This document shows, in pieces, positions 25,801-39,589 of a DNA stretch of 64,000 nt (the stretch's first letter is position 1; each line of letters begins with the position of its first letter). A program made the position numbers and the translations under genes. The stretch is from the NCBI RefSeq assembly GCF_028554725.1, contig NC_071671.1, positions 46,948,501 through 47,012,500 on the forward strand, given 5' to 3'. The notes under the pieces are model-generated. The model searched no databases, was not told where the DNA came from, and worked only from the letters and a program-made list of their open reading frames with translations. The DNA is from Zeugodacus cucurbitae. Lineage: Eukaryota; Arthropoda; Insecta; Diptera; Tephritidae.

Positions 25801-28160
25801 TATTTAATTTCCTTTGAAGTAAGTGTAGACAGCAGTAACTCAATACATTTGCTTTGTTTTCAGCGCAAAGTGATTGTGAGGTGAAAAATTAATCAGCAGT
25901 TAACGGGTTATAGGCGTGACGATGTATGGTGCTAGGCGTTACTCAATGCAAAATTGAAAGGAGTGTGGTTTTTTGTTGGCCGGAAAGTGTTGTAACCAAA
26001 GACGATGGATGAGTTGTTGGGACTGAGGGAATGTAGATTAAATATCATTCTTGCAGTAATAAGAAAATTTGTTTATGGAGAAAGAGTATTTTGTATTTGA
26101 AAAATTATACTGTTAAACTGTTAGACTCCTATTGACGTCAAGTGTCTCTATAATATTTTCAAATTTAGTAATAGTTTTTGGACCTGTTAAAAGTTTATTA
26201 GAATCCAGCATCTAAATCTCTACGTCATTCCGAATTGTTCCTAATTTGACTCTGTGTGTCCCTTATAATATTTTTTGTTGCATTTTGTCCGAGAACCTTA
26301 CACGAAATCGAATAACAGTGACTCCTAAGAGTCTGAATTAATGATTGTTTTGTATTTTAAATGAGTTTGTCTGACATCTTTTCGAAGTTCCGAACTTGTA
26401 TTTAACCGACTTTTTTAAATGCTCTTCAAAAGGCATTAATTGAGTCAAACTGATATTCTTTATATATATACATATGAATTCTTTCTTTTTTGTTAGTTCC
26501 ATTGGAACTCCTCGGAAGTCGGGTATGTTTTAGTGCCTAAATATATTTTGCTTTGTAGCATAGTGTAGCTTCTGAACGGTTGGATGTATAATACTCGTAC
26601 AATATTGTAGTCTCAGAGTTGATTCATCCAAATTCCATCGAATCAAAAGAAAATTCAAGTTTAATAAAAAGGAGTAAAATATTATATAAAATCGTACCGA
26701 AAAGAATATATTAACCCTCCTACCTACCTACCCTCCTACGAAAACCTTTCTAAACAATTATTTTAGAGAACATTTTAAGCGCTTAAGTTATCCAAAAAAT
26801 GTTCTTTAGAAAAAGGGGAGATTGTCATGTCCTAATTGAGTCAATAAATACAACTTATCTCAAACAATTATTTGTAAGCAATTTACTAATTGACTACATT
26901 AAGGCATTCTCTAATATGCTTTTAAGGTTAATCTAATATGAGTATACATTAAATATTGGGGTTCTTCCACTTACTTATGACTAATTGCATTAATAACCTC
27001 AACATTTTCAGAAAAAAAAAATAAAACAAAAAAGTCATATCAGCGATTTTGTGCTTTTCCCACTTAAATGCCATTGACGTTATTAGAATTTGCTATCAAG
27101 CGCCCATTTCCGAGCAAACTTTAAGAACAAAAGGCAAAATGAGTTCACTTATGAGATTATTTGTAAATGTGCATTTGCATGTTTGTGTGTGCGTGTGCAT
27201 TTGTAAGCTGGTGATTATACACTGTACTAGACTTTACAGTGTAAAGACACATGTGATAATAATAATAATAGTGTAGTTTGTTACAGCGAGATGGTTAAAT
27301 ATTGAAATTTTAAATTAAAAAATATGCTTTTACAAAAAAAGTTGTATTTTCTAACAATAAATATAAATTCTAATAATAAATTGAAATTAGTATAATTAAA
27401 TAAAATTAAATAGATTAAAATAAAACACAAAAAAATCGTTTTTGAAAATTAAATATCGCTAATTAAGAAATGTTTTTTTTTTTCTAAATTTTATACTCAA
27501 AAATTTCAATAATTAAAATGCCACTATATTATATATATAGAAATATATATAGAACCCTAGCAAAAATCACGTAAACTGATATTTTATTGTAATGCTCCAG
27601 CGATTTGCCAACTGTAACAACTGTTTTGTTGCTGAGTAAAAAAAGTAAATAGCAAATTGCAACATGCTATGCTACAAAATACAAACTGTTCTAGTCTGCG
27701 CTGACAAGCGAATGATTCACATTTCCAGCACATCGCCAGCGTACTTACGTTGTATGATTACAACAGGTTGTTGTACCATCGGCTGTGTAGCGGCCGACAT
27801 ATAAGCGTGATGTGGTGGCGGTATGCCACCACCCGCGCCAGCGCGGCCCATGCCCGTGGCGCCGTACTGTGTGCTGCCGCCATAGGTGTGTTGTGTGCCA
27901 GCCGCAGCAGCGTTTGTTGTTGTCTTACGTTGTTGCGGTTGTTGTTGCTGTTGCTGCTGTGTGGGCGTAAGGTTGGCGGCGTCGGAAGTGCTACTCGGTG
28001 TGGGCAACACTTGCACTGGCGGATACTGTGGTGCTGTATGCATGGCCTGATCGTAGGATGGCGGTGCCGCCGTTGGCTGCTCGATGTAACCGCTGTGTGT
28101 AGCCTCCTGCATCTCGGCGGGCATACGCGGATAGTTGCCGGGTGGACCCGATTTCTCCAT
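22861..28160 (-). CDS. LITAF-domain protein, three exons, 219 aa (LITAF gene 3)
   Basis: Exons are 28160-27749, 24680-24545 and 22972-22861. Donors are GTAAGT and GTAAGA, acceptors end TTGCAG, and the joined frame is open to TGA. The N-terminal 137 residues are Pro/Gln/Gly-rich with PPSY (33-36), an interrupted poly-Gln tract (68-77) and a Gly/Ala stretch. The LITAF domain follows: CPGC (153-156), a membrane-embedded segment running into CCVCLPYC, HYCGNC (202-207) and FLGTY. The introns are long (3.1 and 1.6 kb). The second holds the AATTC microsatellite. The poly-Gln tract is encoded by mixed CAG/CAA codons and may vary in length between strains. The role is by family: endosomal membrane adaptor. 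Confidence 0.9.
24271..24465. repeat. Perfect (AATTC)39 microsatellite
   Basis: 195 bp of uninterrupted AATTC, 39 units, flanked by related AATTTA-type sequence from 24130 on. It lies in the last intron of LITAF gene 3, 80 bp past the donor of exon 2. Confidence 0.97.
24681..27748 (-). other. Intron 1 of LITAF gene 3
   Basis: A 3.1-kb intron with GT-AG ends. A short CCTA run near 26720 and an AATA run near 27260 are the only repeats noticed. Confidence 0.7.
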
Positions 28161-28984
28161 CGCAATGAGATGTTTAATTAGTTTGTTGTTGTTGCTGCTG
28201 TTTTTAGCGTGTTTTAATTACTTAATTGCTCACTTGAGGTCTTGAACTTCAACACCCCTTTTTTGGTTTTGTTGTTTGTGTTGTATATAAAACGTGCTGC
28301 TTTAATTTCTGACACGTACACCAAATGGCAATGTGTTTATTTTTTTGTTTTAGCTTCTGTGCTGTTTTATTTTTGTTGTGAAATCACTTCCACTGTGTGG
28401 CTTTTTTATTTTCACTTTTGCGATATTCAAATTTTTCGTATTTCACTTTTGGAGTTTCTTTCCACTTCGCGTGTGTTTCTGTTCGTTGCCAACACCTGAC
28501 TGTTGCTCGGCTTTACAGAGCAACTGTTAGCTTTGTTGACGAGTGATTCATAAGCGTACACTATGCTTATCACGGCGCTTTTACGATGGCTCTCGTTTAT
28601 TCTGGCAATCAGTAGACTGTGAAATAGCGTTGCCAACCATTTTGTTTTATTTGTTATTCCATTTTGTTTTGAAGTGCGAGCTTTTCTGTGTTATCTTATT
28701 TATATTCACAAGCTTAACTGATGCGTTATTTGTCCTTTGTTTATTTTTTGCTTGTTATTTTTTTCAGTTGTCTTTATAAGCACGTTTTTGATTAAACATT
28801 TTACTTCTTTCCTATATATTTTGAGTTTTGATCGAGAGCTTTCGATACTTTTTGCGCTCCACTAGCTTCCTCTCATCATTTTATCCAAAAAAATTATTAA
28901 GTTCTACGCTACATTTCCTTTTCAATATAAAAATAAAGTTATTGTTTTGAGTTCCTTGTGAGAGTCTTAAATTGACCAAAAATA

Positions 28985-30960
28985 CAATATATAAAAATAA
29001 AACATGACCCTTCAAACTTTACGAACCTGGTCCCTCAAATAGCGAACAAGTTTCACCGGAAAATCTAAACATATCGGTCGTCAAGTAACCCCTCAAAATA
29101 TAAACAAATCTAAATGTAGATAAAACTGACCACTCGTGGCCTTTTAAGATATAAAAAACTCTCTCAAGTAGTGAGCAGACTAGACCTCATGTGGTCCTAC
29201 CAAATGTCAGCACACCTGAACTGCAATCAACCCATATCTTACGTCAACCCTCAAAATTTAACAAAATTGATCTAACGTGACTTCTCAAAATGTAAACAAA
29301 ACCCTTTCAAAAGTTATTGTCATCGGCCCAAATGTATAGTTGTTGACAAAGGTCATTGAACTCGGACCAAAATGTAAACAAAGCTCCGTCAAAAATGGAA
29401 ACAAGCTCCAACTAAAAATTTACACAAAAAGTTTGTTTACATTTTACTCAAGGTCAATGATCTTTGATTTATTTACATTTGGGTCGAATTTTGGCAGGGG
29501 CTTGTTTACATTTAGACTGAAGTTTCCCTTAAATTTTATGGTTTTATCTGATGTCAGAAATGTTTGTATTTGGATAGACCATGCGAACAATTTCAGGGTC
29601 CAGGTTTGGTTTGTTTTAGGCAGATCTTTATTTTGAAGGGCCGCGTAAAGCCAGGTTTAATGTTAAGCAGTAATTTGACGCCGGGTTTTGAAATTTTGAG
29701 GAGCCACGTGTGATGTGGGTTAATGCCAATTTATGGATTATTATAATGCCATGTTTTAGAGAATTTAACTGAGATCAATTTGATTTAGATTTTATGAGCT
29801 CACGTGACACATTTTTCTTCTCCTTCTTGACTGGCGTAGACAACGCTTACGCGGTTATAGTCGAGTCCACAACAGCGCGCCACGCATTTCTCCTTTTGAT
29901 AGTTTGGCGCCAATTGGTAATTCCAAGTGAAGATAGGTCCTTCGCAATCTGGTCCTTCCATCGGAGTGGAGGCCTCCCTCTTCCTCAGCTTCCATCAGCG
30001 GGTACTGCATCGAATACTTTCAGTGCTGGAGAACTTTCGTCCATTCGAACAAGATGACCCAGCCAGCGTAGCCACTGTATTTTTATTCCATCTTCTGCGG
30101 TATTCACCATTGTTAATGTTTAAGGGGCCATAAATCTACCGCAAAACCTTTCTCTCGAAAACTCACAGTGCCGTCACATTGGATGTTGACATCGTCCACG
30201 CTTCTGCACCATAAAGTAGGACGGTAATGAAGACGGACTTGTAGAGTTTAGTTTTTGTTCGTCGAGAGAGGACTTTACTTTTCAATTGCCTACTCAGTCC
30301 AAAGTAGCAACTGTTGGTAAGAGTAATTCGGCGCTGGCTTTCGAGGCTGACATTATTATTAAAATTGGGGTTCCTTATCCAAGGCTGTTGCTTCCTGTTC
30401 ATTGGTTATACGTTTTTATGAGGTAGGTCGCCTTCTCACTTTAGCTCGCCTCCAAACGGATGTCTGTTGGCTACCCAGAGGATACTTGGTCTAAGACCGG
30501 AAGTCGTGCGCTGCTTGAGCCACATGCAAAAGAATCGTTCCTGGCCACTCCCAAGTGAATGGCAGTCAGAAACTTTCCTCACTTACATGAACTTCTACAT
30601 ATGACTCCATTCTCCCACATTATATCAGTTTTATTTATAATTTAATAGTTCACGTGGGATCAGGTTGATCTAAATTTTCTTGGTCAGGTTTGTTTGCATT
30701 TTGAGGAGTCACGTGAGATCAAGTCTGTTTACAGCTTGAGAGATTACGTAAATCAGATTTGCTTACATTCTACGGATTGATGTGATCTCCGGGTAACGTG
30801 AGGTAAGGTTTGTCTACATTTTATTGGTTCTTGTGAGATATTTTTTTGTACATTTTAAAAGTTCACGTAAGGTACGATTTGTTTAAATTTTGTGGTTGTG
30901 TTGCTCAAAATTTTAAGGGTTCATGTGAGGTAAACTCTGTTATCACTTTCAGACCAAGTC
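28985..30960. repeat. Inverted array of degenerate ~50-bp repeats (fold-back-like)
   Basis: To about 29410 the repeat unit reads roughly GATCTAACGTGACTTCTCAA then AATGTAAACAAA. From about 29430 the complement recurs (GTTTGTTTACATTTT, GAGGAGTCACGTGAGATC near 30705, and several more to 30930). The units are diverged. The right arm is split by the non-LTR fragment. The layout, two opposed arms of tandem repeats, resembles Foldback/Galileo-type ends. Confidence 0.6.
29815..30360 (-). pseudogene. Older 3' fragment of the same non-LTR retrotransposon, inverted
   Basis: Read on the minus strand it shows NNVSLESQRRITLTN, FGLSRQLKSKVLSRRTKTKLYKS and LLYGAEAWTMSTS near 30.2-30.36 kb, then a degenerate tail down to about 29.8 kb. 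It is more diverged and frame-shifted than copies 1 and 2. It interrupts the inverted repeat array around it. Confidence 0.75.
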
Positions 30961-31445
30961 AAGTTAGGATTTTGGGGAATCTCGTCGATAAATTACCATA
31001 AATATAATAATTTTTGAAAATGTAATATTTCTGAAGTTTTATTGAATAATTTTTTTTAGAGAATTACATAAGTACAAGTAAACTACATTCACATTAATAT
31101 AATTTTTGTTCGGAAACAATTAAGTTATGCTTCGTTTAATATTTTTTAGTATTTTCATGCCGAATTTTTAAATTTCTTTAAAAAGCTGCATAATTTTGTG
31201 GAAAAATGTAAAAGTGTTACAAAAAATTCATAATAAAATGTAATAAAGTTATACAATTCTGCAAATATTTTCGGCATTTCGTATTGCCTACCCTTTTTGT
31301 AGATTTTTCAGGTAGTCAAAGAAAAGCCTTATGCTAAAGAGAATTAGTTACAGATATTTTAATAAATGGTATATTAATTTTCAGTTTCCAATTTCGGTTT
31401 CTATTTAACTTTGCTAAAATTCACTCAACATTTAATCTGCCGAAC

Positions 31446-31956
31446 TCAACGATCGTATACACCCAGAAAGGCATTGCAAGATGGACAGTAGTGCTCCACA
31501 TTACGTGCGCAATTCGTGCAGTATACAGCGCAGGCGCAGGGCAGGCAACTAGAAGATAGATATAGAGAAAAAGTAATAACATTGAGAAAACTATTTCTGT
31601 ACTTCGTATTTCTTGTATTTCTTGTATAGGTTATATTAAATGTTAATGAAAATATATTAAGGTGGTCTAAAAATTTACGGAAATACCAAATATATTCTTT
31701 CACACATCTACAATTTTTGACCACCAAGAAAATAATAAAAAAATTAATTAATATATCACAAATATTAAGGTTTCAGCAAATAAAACTATTGATTGAACCA
31801 ACCTAATATTCATGTAAATACTTACAGCATTCCAGCGAGTAGTAATGCAATAATATGTGTCTTGGTCGATGAACTGTACTCCATACGCGATGTCACCTGT
31901 TTCGAGCAATTCGGACAGCTTAAATTACACGGTAGTGGACCGAGTGGCGGGGACAT
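31446..31956 (-). CDS. Minimal LITAF-domain protein, two exons, 77 aa (LITAF gene 4)
   Basis: Exons are 31956-31826 and 31548-31446, joined in phase 2 across a 277-nt intron (donor GTAAGT, acceptor TTCTAG). The protein is almost only a LITAF domain: MSPPLGP start, CPNC (14-17), THIIALLLAGMLCLPCACAVYC as membrane segment, HYCPSC (63-68), FLGVY. It has no PPxY tail, so it should not recruit NEDD4-type ligases in the way its larger relatives can. The exon lengths (131 + 103 nt) are identical to those of the gene at 36.5-37.3 kb, which points to a tandem duplication. Confidence 0.88.
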
Positions 31957-34900
31957 TATTTAAATTAGCGCGGTGCAGTAGCAAATAATGCTGTGTGTGC
32001 GTGTAATGAGAAATGTAATTATTATAAAATTATGAAAGTGAAAATTCTATTAATTCTCTCCAAGGATGTTATTAAACTAATTTAACAGCATATACCATAT
32101 ATAATATATATTTTGAGATATAATCTTAGAACTAGACATGCTTGATCAATTTTACTGGAATTTTCAATATAATCGATGCAATTTTGCAGAACAAAAAGTA
32201 GTGTTGCATGCAGTTTAATGCATTACAGACACTTGTTGTTGTTGTTGTTGCTGATTGTTGTATGATAATTACAGTTGACAAGGAAATGCGCTCAGAAAAT
32301 TATTAAATGATTTTTTTTTATTTATTATTTGCTTATACTTTTTGATTTTATTGCCGATTACATTCGCTCGAAAATGTCATTAAGCAAACTGGTTGCATAT
32401 GATTACTGCTAGTAATTACTAGTAACTGGTAATTAAACCGCAATATTGACTATTAAGTTAATATACTTTTGCCATTATTTCTTTTTGTTTTACAAAATTT
32501 TTTTTAGAGGTTACCTATTACTAATTATGATGTAAAGTTAAGTGCAATAATGACATTTGAGAGATACTCTCTTTAATTTATATATTAAGTAATTAAAATA
32601 TTTTACGTAATGATAATCATTAGGTGGCGAAAATTCTTTGATGCAACTTATTTTTATCAGATCAAGTTTGCTAATTTGTCTCTTTTGTGCTGAGAAAAAT
32701 ATGTAAAGTACATGAGGAACCATTTAGGACCTTAAGGGGTTTCGTGGATTCAAAAAATCGATTTTTTGATTTTTGGCTTATTAATTTCTACAACATCTTA
32801 AAAATATTGTCCTAAATTTTAAGTCGATCCGAATAATAGTTTCGGAGATATAGCCGTTTTAAGGTGTGCGTACCAAGTCAAGTGTTATTGTTACTCAAAA
32901 CTTTAAACGCCTTTTTTCTCGGACCTGTGTTTTCAAAGTCGGTTGTAAAATTTTTTCGAAAATTACTCAACCGATCTTGATGAAATTTTGAACTGGTGTT
33001 CGAGATACAATGTACTCGTGTTTGAACGAAGGATTTTATTTTTTTTTCAATTACAACTATTAAAAAAATAAAAAAAAAACAAAATGTCAAGCAAATTTGA
33101 CCGAATTTTTTTTTTTTTGGGAAAATGTCTGCCAAAATTCCAATTTTCACTTTTTTGTCTTTCCTTCATTCAAACAGGAGATTATGGTCTTACTTAAAAC
33201 ACTTATTTTTGTTTTTTTCATTTTGGATGAGCCTGTGAGGAGTTATGCTAACATCACGGCCGCAGCTATTTTCCGGGTCACCGGAAATGACGTCGCATGA
33301 AGGAGTTTCACTTTTTTTTACAGTGGAACTTCCATAACTTGAAGATCTCCACAACTCGAACTCATAAATTGGTAGTAGAAGGCAACTTTCACATAAATTT
33401 CCTTCCATAAATCGAAATTTTTGCTCAGTCCATAATACAAAATTTAAAATTTTACTATCGAGGCAGAATTTTAAGAGTCCCTCTATATAGTACGGAGGCG
33501 AACAAAAAATAAGATATTACACTTATGAATTGCATAAATCATCTAACAAATGCATGGGATATAGACGCCAAGAACCAATAATAGCAAACTGCAACAAACA
33601 AAATTACAGAATATAATTATAATTATAAATAATTTTTTACATGAAAAAAAAAAAAATATTGAAAATAGGCCATTATTTATTTGACTCCAGCGCCATCTAT
33701 CGATATTTTATTTTGTTGCAAATATGCTTCGACTCGCTATATATATATATATTTCGAATATTAATTCGATCCAAAATTTGGTTTTTTGGTTATCTTCGAC
33801 TCTGGTGCCCTCAACCGAGTTTTTATGTATGTAACTTTCTCACAAGTTTAAGCAACAAATTGTCACTGTTTGTAGTGAACAAATAAATCATATTTTTTTG
33901 TGTGTTACATGAATATTATCTATTTCAGTCTTATTATCCATTAGCTATAAGATTAGCGGCAAAATAAATATTTTTTTACACTAACATCCCATATTAGTCA
34001 TTGCTATTGCGAAATTGTATGTGAACATTTAATTTATATCACTAAGTGATAAGAGCAATATTGCATCCCAATGACGGGCTGACTCATGGTTTAATAATAG
34101 ATAGAGATGTGCGTATTTGTTTTTCAAATTGTTTATACGAAAAAGACACATACCAAAAATGGAGAGAATTTTTATTTATTCAATGAGTACCAATAAATAC
34201 AAGTGATTATAAAAACTACCAAATAGTTAGTCACCACTTTCTAACATTCTAGTTAACGATACCAAGTCTTTATGATCTGTTCCGAGCAATTGTTGTTACT
34301 AAATGATAAGTCCCATTTTATATTCAATTTTCAAACAAAACTTTAATTCATATCTGAACGGTTCGCTTTACCAAAAACAGTTTGTTTGTAGCTGTTTGCA
34401 CTGCATATTCAAGGTCAAAGCATACACCAACTCATAATTTTATTTATTGTTCAAGTAAAGTATGTCACTCCTCGCTAAATAAAGGCCTTTGATGGACAAG
34501 CAAATGAGTGTATACCTCCTTCTTTACGCTTGTAATTCACGGAGCCTTTCACGCCTAGTTTTCGACCGCACCTTGCAAGAACTCTAGACATATAGTGTAA
34601 GGGTGCATACACACATGTGTCTACTGACTGGCCGACTACCCTAATTACTTGCATGATTATCTACAATTTATTTGTAGCTATTATTATTTTTGATTACTGT
34701 CAGTCTCATTCATAAACGCGCCTTACGAAGAAAGCTCTTTATTTAATATATTTAATTGGCACACGTTAGAAAATGTTGTTCGAAAGAAGAGAGAGAGAGC
34801 TAAGAATAAATTTTCATTTAATTGAATATTATTTTGTGATTACTAAATGGTATTTCAGAAAAAAAAGTGGATGAAAATTATGTTTGCACCACAAACTGTT

Positions 34901-36510
34901 CTTTTTGGGTTTTAAATATGTTCCTTAATATTTTATTGCTTTGAAATAGGGTATGTGACTTCGATGGGTTCATTAGTTCGCCTAATTGTAGGCAAGTATT
35001 CGTTTTTTATTTAAATTTAAGTGATTTTCACCACACTTCTTCAACTTTAATACCATTAGTCAGGCAAAACTCCAAAAATTTTAAAATTTCACTTTTTTGA
35101 AATAATTCTTCGATTTTTTTAAAATTATTTTATACAAATTAAATATGCATTTTTCTTTGTACAAATTTCAATACACTTTTTAGAAATACTCGTAAGACTA
35201 AATTTTTCTTACTCCAAAGTACTTAATTTTTTGTTAGGCCAACGAAATTTTTCGAAATAAAAATATGATACCGTTATGGACACGTCGTCCTCTGAGAACG
35301 TTTCAAAACTATTTAATTGCTGACATTGCACTTCTGGCGCCATGTATGAATATCTACGTGTTAGATCTCTCGTATGTATATATAATACATTTGCATTTAA
35401 ATGCTACCCACTGATATACAAAAAAATAAAATTGTCCAGAAGTGCATGCAATGTCTCTCGTGTGCAATTATAATTTAGTAATTTATCCTTTTATCTTTCA
35501 ATGTTATCTTGGAAAACATAACAAAAGCACAGCAAATATTTTAAATCAATGAAATGGTTGGGGACTACCTTTTTAGTGTTGACTCTAAGTTTAATTGGTT
35601 AGAAGAGAAAGTACATGCAAGGACATATTTAAACATGAGAGAAGGAAAGTGAATATACAACATAGATAATGGGATTCTAATATATTATTTGATGCAATAA
35701 AAATAAACTTTTACCTTACTTCATTCAGTCACAACAGATGCTCTAGGCCATATTCCAGAAGTTGAAAATCTTTCTATTTCCTTTCACTCCCTCTCTCTCT
35801 GATATATGAGAATCTCTCACAGGCTGAGTATATAAAGAGAACTACGAACTTGTACTTCTTGCCAAGAATGATACTACTCTTTAATGGAAGCGATCTACAA
35901 AGTGATTTCAAAGCTATCAATTTCGGCGCTGGTGTGCTCGCTGAAATTTGTTTGACACCTGTTGAGAATGTCTCGATACATTCCGGACATTATTGTGTGA
36001 AATATTCCAAATTTTGACGATTATTCCCTAAGTTTCAAATCTGCTCATACTCATTGCTCTGGCCAAGAGGCCTGACCTCTTCCCAGGATCCCCCGCTAAT
36101 TAACAGAGCTAGTAACTGTTCTATTATTGGAACGGAGTACCTAACTTTCCTTCAATGGTAAAGATCCCTTCACGAATAACTAATTGAATACAGAATAAGT
36201 AGATACTATTTTGATTCAACTTCAATTAAATATCATAATTTATTATAAAAGATATAGAAGTATTCTTTTTACAAAACAAATATATATTATAATAATAATA
36301 ATAGGCAAGTAGAAAAATATATTAAGAAATATCGGTTTTATTTGCTTTAAAGGAATTGCATTCGAGCTTTATCATATATTGTAGGAAATCTCATATTTTT
36401 TTCAAAACTTAGTTTATAAAGTTAATATTTATACGTACACATGCAAAAATATGAATGTATATTATTGAGGCCGTTGAAAGTAACTGTTATTTGCATCATA
36501 TAATACCACT
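31957..36510. other. Intergenic between LITAF genes 4 and 5
   Basis: Contains the 32.7-33.2 kb repeat. The rest is A+T-rich with a CT run near 35780. No gene seen. Confidence 0.5.
32735..33180 (+). repeat. Interspersed repeat, longer copy
   Basis: The same TCAAAGTCGGTTG and ACTCAACCGATCTTGATG blocks as at 15.7 kb, preceded by an AT-rich leader with ATTTTTTGATTTTTGGCTTA. It is non-coding. Confidence 0.5.
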
Positions 36511-37329
36511 TCAACGTTCATAAATTCCCAAGAAAGTGTTACACGAAGGGCAACGATGTTCGACATTACGACAACATTTCGTGCAATAGAGGCAGCAAGC
36601 GCACGGGCAACATCTGTTTTAGGTGAAGAGAGAAGCGATTATTATTATATGTACCCGTTAAAATCAACATTTAAACAACCCCTAATCAGAAAAAGATTTA
36701 GTTCTATGCCGAGCTTATAGACGATGTTAAAGATAGAACTTAACTATCGAAGATATTCGCAGCTGTCGATTGGCGAATTTCAATCTAGATCCCGCGCTAC
36801 ATTTATCTAATTTGATTTTCTCTGAGAACCCATGCTATGGTCGAATATTCCTAAATAAGACGACATCCTATCTCAAATGAATCTTTTAGGATTAGAGAAT
36901 TTGAGCATAATTGTCTGGAATGATACCAATGTTGAAGAAAAGAGGCTCGGACAATGAGATATATGGTATTGAAGAAGAACATTTCTGAGAACACAGATAT
37001 AAATTGTACAGCTAAGTCTTAAAGTTACCTCCAAATACTTTATAATTTTTTTACTAAGCCCTTCCCGGGAAACTATGTTCCACTTTTAATACTTTTAGGC
37101 TAATCAAAATTATGCGACATCTTATTCACTCCCAAATAAGTTGTTTTCCCAGCTTTTACATTGTATAAAGTATTGTCACCCCTACAATTAAGACTTACCC
37201 CAAAACACATAGAAGCAAAGCGATCAAATGGGTTTTCGTCGATGATACATAGGTCACACTTGTGGTTACTTGCTTATTACAAGCTGTACAAATTACGTTG
37301 GATGGTTCTGGCCCGACAGGAGTCGACAT
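36511..37329 (-). CDS. Minimal LITAF-domain protein, two exons, 77 aa (LITAF gene 5)
   Basis: Coding exons are 37329-37199 and 36613-36511 (131 + 103 nt, phase 2; donor GTAAGT, acceptor AAACAG). A pyrimidine-rich acceptor (CTTTACAG) lies 12 nt upstream of the ATG, with the exon starting at 37341, so a 5' UTR intron is likely. The protein has MSTPVGPEP, CTAC (14-17), THLIALLLCVLG, then a very Cys-rich stretch CCPCACCLYCTKCC (45-58), HRCPSC (63-68) and FLGIY. Arg replaces the usual Tyr between the His and Cys of the second knuckle. There is no PPxY motif. The many vicinal cysteines next to the membrane segment may be acylated; that is inference. Confidence 0.88.
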
Positions 37330-39589
37330 ATTGACGGAGGCCTGTAAAGAAAGAAAGAGTTATAATATTAAAATCCGAAATTTTGTATTCAAGTTGTAAG
37401 TGCCTTGCTAATATAGTAATTATAAAGAGGTTGATAATTAACGTTTATGTATTTAATTACCAATGGTTTATTAAAAGCACTAGTTTTACTATACTCGATA
37501 TAGTTAATTCTACGTCAACGGCACGGATCCGAATTTATAGCTGAGCAAGAATAGTCATTTGAATAGAATTCTACAAAACTATTTGGGAATATTTGATGCT
37601 TATACAGAAGCAGATAATAGGTTATTCATATGCTCACTTATATTTAACACAACTGAATTACTTTTTAATTGTCGGCTTCAGCATTAATTAAAACCACATT
37701 TTGAGCCACTTGATCAATTAAACTTATAATAATTTTTGCATTTCATTAACACTGCGTTGTCGGCACTTATCAATTTATACATTTATCATAACCACCCCAT
37801 GTTGCATGCCTAGATATGACGCCATCACATCAACCCGCAAGATTCACCTATTTATTAAATTTTCAGCGTCGTTGCATTCTAGTATACTTTTATTGATAAA
37901 CACACTCGCGACACATTGGCGACTGCAAGACGGTTGTCTGTCGGTGGAAAGTCAATCGAAACGACATAAATGGGAAATACATGCCTGGTTCAGTTCAAAA
38001 TTCTTATCACTTGAAGAAGGAGGTAACAGCTTGTGTTTCAACTAATTTGCTATGAAGGTCATCCTTTGGTAAGCTGTTGTCTATTGGATTATGATGTCAG
38101 TATGCCATAAGGCAGTGACACTTGAAGTGATTTGTGCTTTCACTTTCTGGCAATTCCAGACATTGATTAAGTTGCTCAGTAAGAAGTTTTTATGACCTAA
38201 GCCCACCGTAGTGGTGATTGTGTTAAAAAATAAATGGTTTAAATATCAAAAAAATAATATTTTTTTAAATCAAGTGTTACGATATTCCAAATTTAACACT
38301 GGCGCTTGACTAAATTCTTAGAAAGAGTTCACAATATATGTTTTTTGTTAGTAGTACGACCTTCGCGCCATCTATCGGTACATATTTTTCTAAACTACGC
38401 CTTTCTAATTCTCGAAAATTACTCGAGAGAGGTTTGATGGATTCTATTTACTCATAACTATCGTTATATTATTTATAAAATGGAATTTAATTAAATGTTA
38501 AATTATCTCGCACTTTATCACTCACATAACACTGGAATATATATGCACATATGTTTATATGTAAGTTGCTGTCTAGTGTAACCTATATCACTTTTATCCG
38601 AAAAGATTGCATCACTTCAACGTGAAATATTCACTTACTTTGTGGTTGTATACGTGGAGCTTTGAAAGTATTTGCAAACTTCCGTTGATACGTCGTTGTC
38701 TATTGGCGACCAAAAGTACATTGACATTCTCGCGCCGCTTGAGAAATCGTCAACACTTTTGTTCCTCCAGCTTGTCGCCAACACATACATATGTACATAT
38801 CCGACTCCTGCATTGCAACACGTTGCCGAATGCTTTGAGTGAAAGTTCTAACACATTCACAATAATTTATTAGTGGCTAATTTAAACGCGTATCCCAAAA
38901 AAAAGAAAAAAAGAAAAAAAAAATGTTTTTTAATAATGTTCTATTCAGTCGTATATAAATATTCTTATATGCATTATTAACTTGCGTATTATCTGCTCAT
39001 TCAATTTCATTTGTTGTTGTAGGTTATATGGGAAAAAGTAATTACATCTGAGTTTTTAAATAAATAAAAAAAGTTAGCAATTCTAAATATTGAAATAATT
39101 AAGCAAAAATACTTATGAATCCTACTATACATATTACTAGCCAACAGACGCCGTTCTGTCTCAACTAAATTACCTACTAAGAAAATTAATAAGTAAGGAA
39201 TTAATCTATTTCTAATGTGTGAGTGTGTGATAATTTTCATTTGAAAAAAAAAAAATATTGAAAATGTACGAAAAAATATTTTGCAGCTGTTTTCTGTTAA
39301 GCGTTTAAGAAATAGCAGCGCTGAGGCATTTCAGTGCTCACGTATGTATTGTGATCAAAGGCAGAGAAGAGTCTGCAGTGGTAATTCTTAAAATAGCCCC
39401 AAACTCAGTGCTCTGATAAGAGAAACACAAACGAATATTAAAAAACAAAACAAAATTGTATATCTCATATCTCAAATCTTCAAAAGACACTCCTCTCCGA
39501 TAGAATTTCAGCCTGAAATTTGAAAAAAAAAAAATATAATTATACAATTATACAAAAATTTACACGTATCCACCATATATAACTAGTAC

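Noticed and set aside
27750..28181. 143-codon plus-strand and 135-codon minus-strand ORFs over LITAF gene 3 exon 1
   Set aside because: Shadow frames of the real exon; no domain and composition as expected from the antisense of a Gln/Pro-rich exon.
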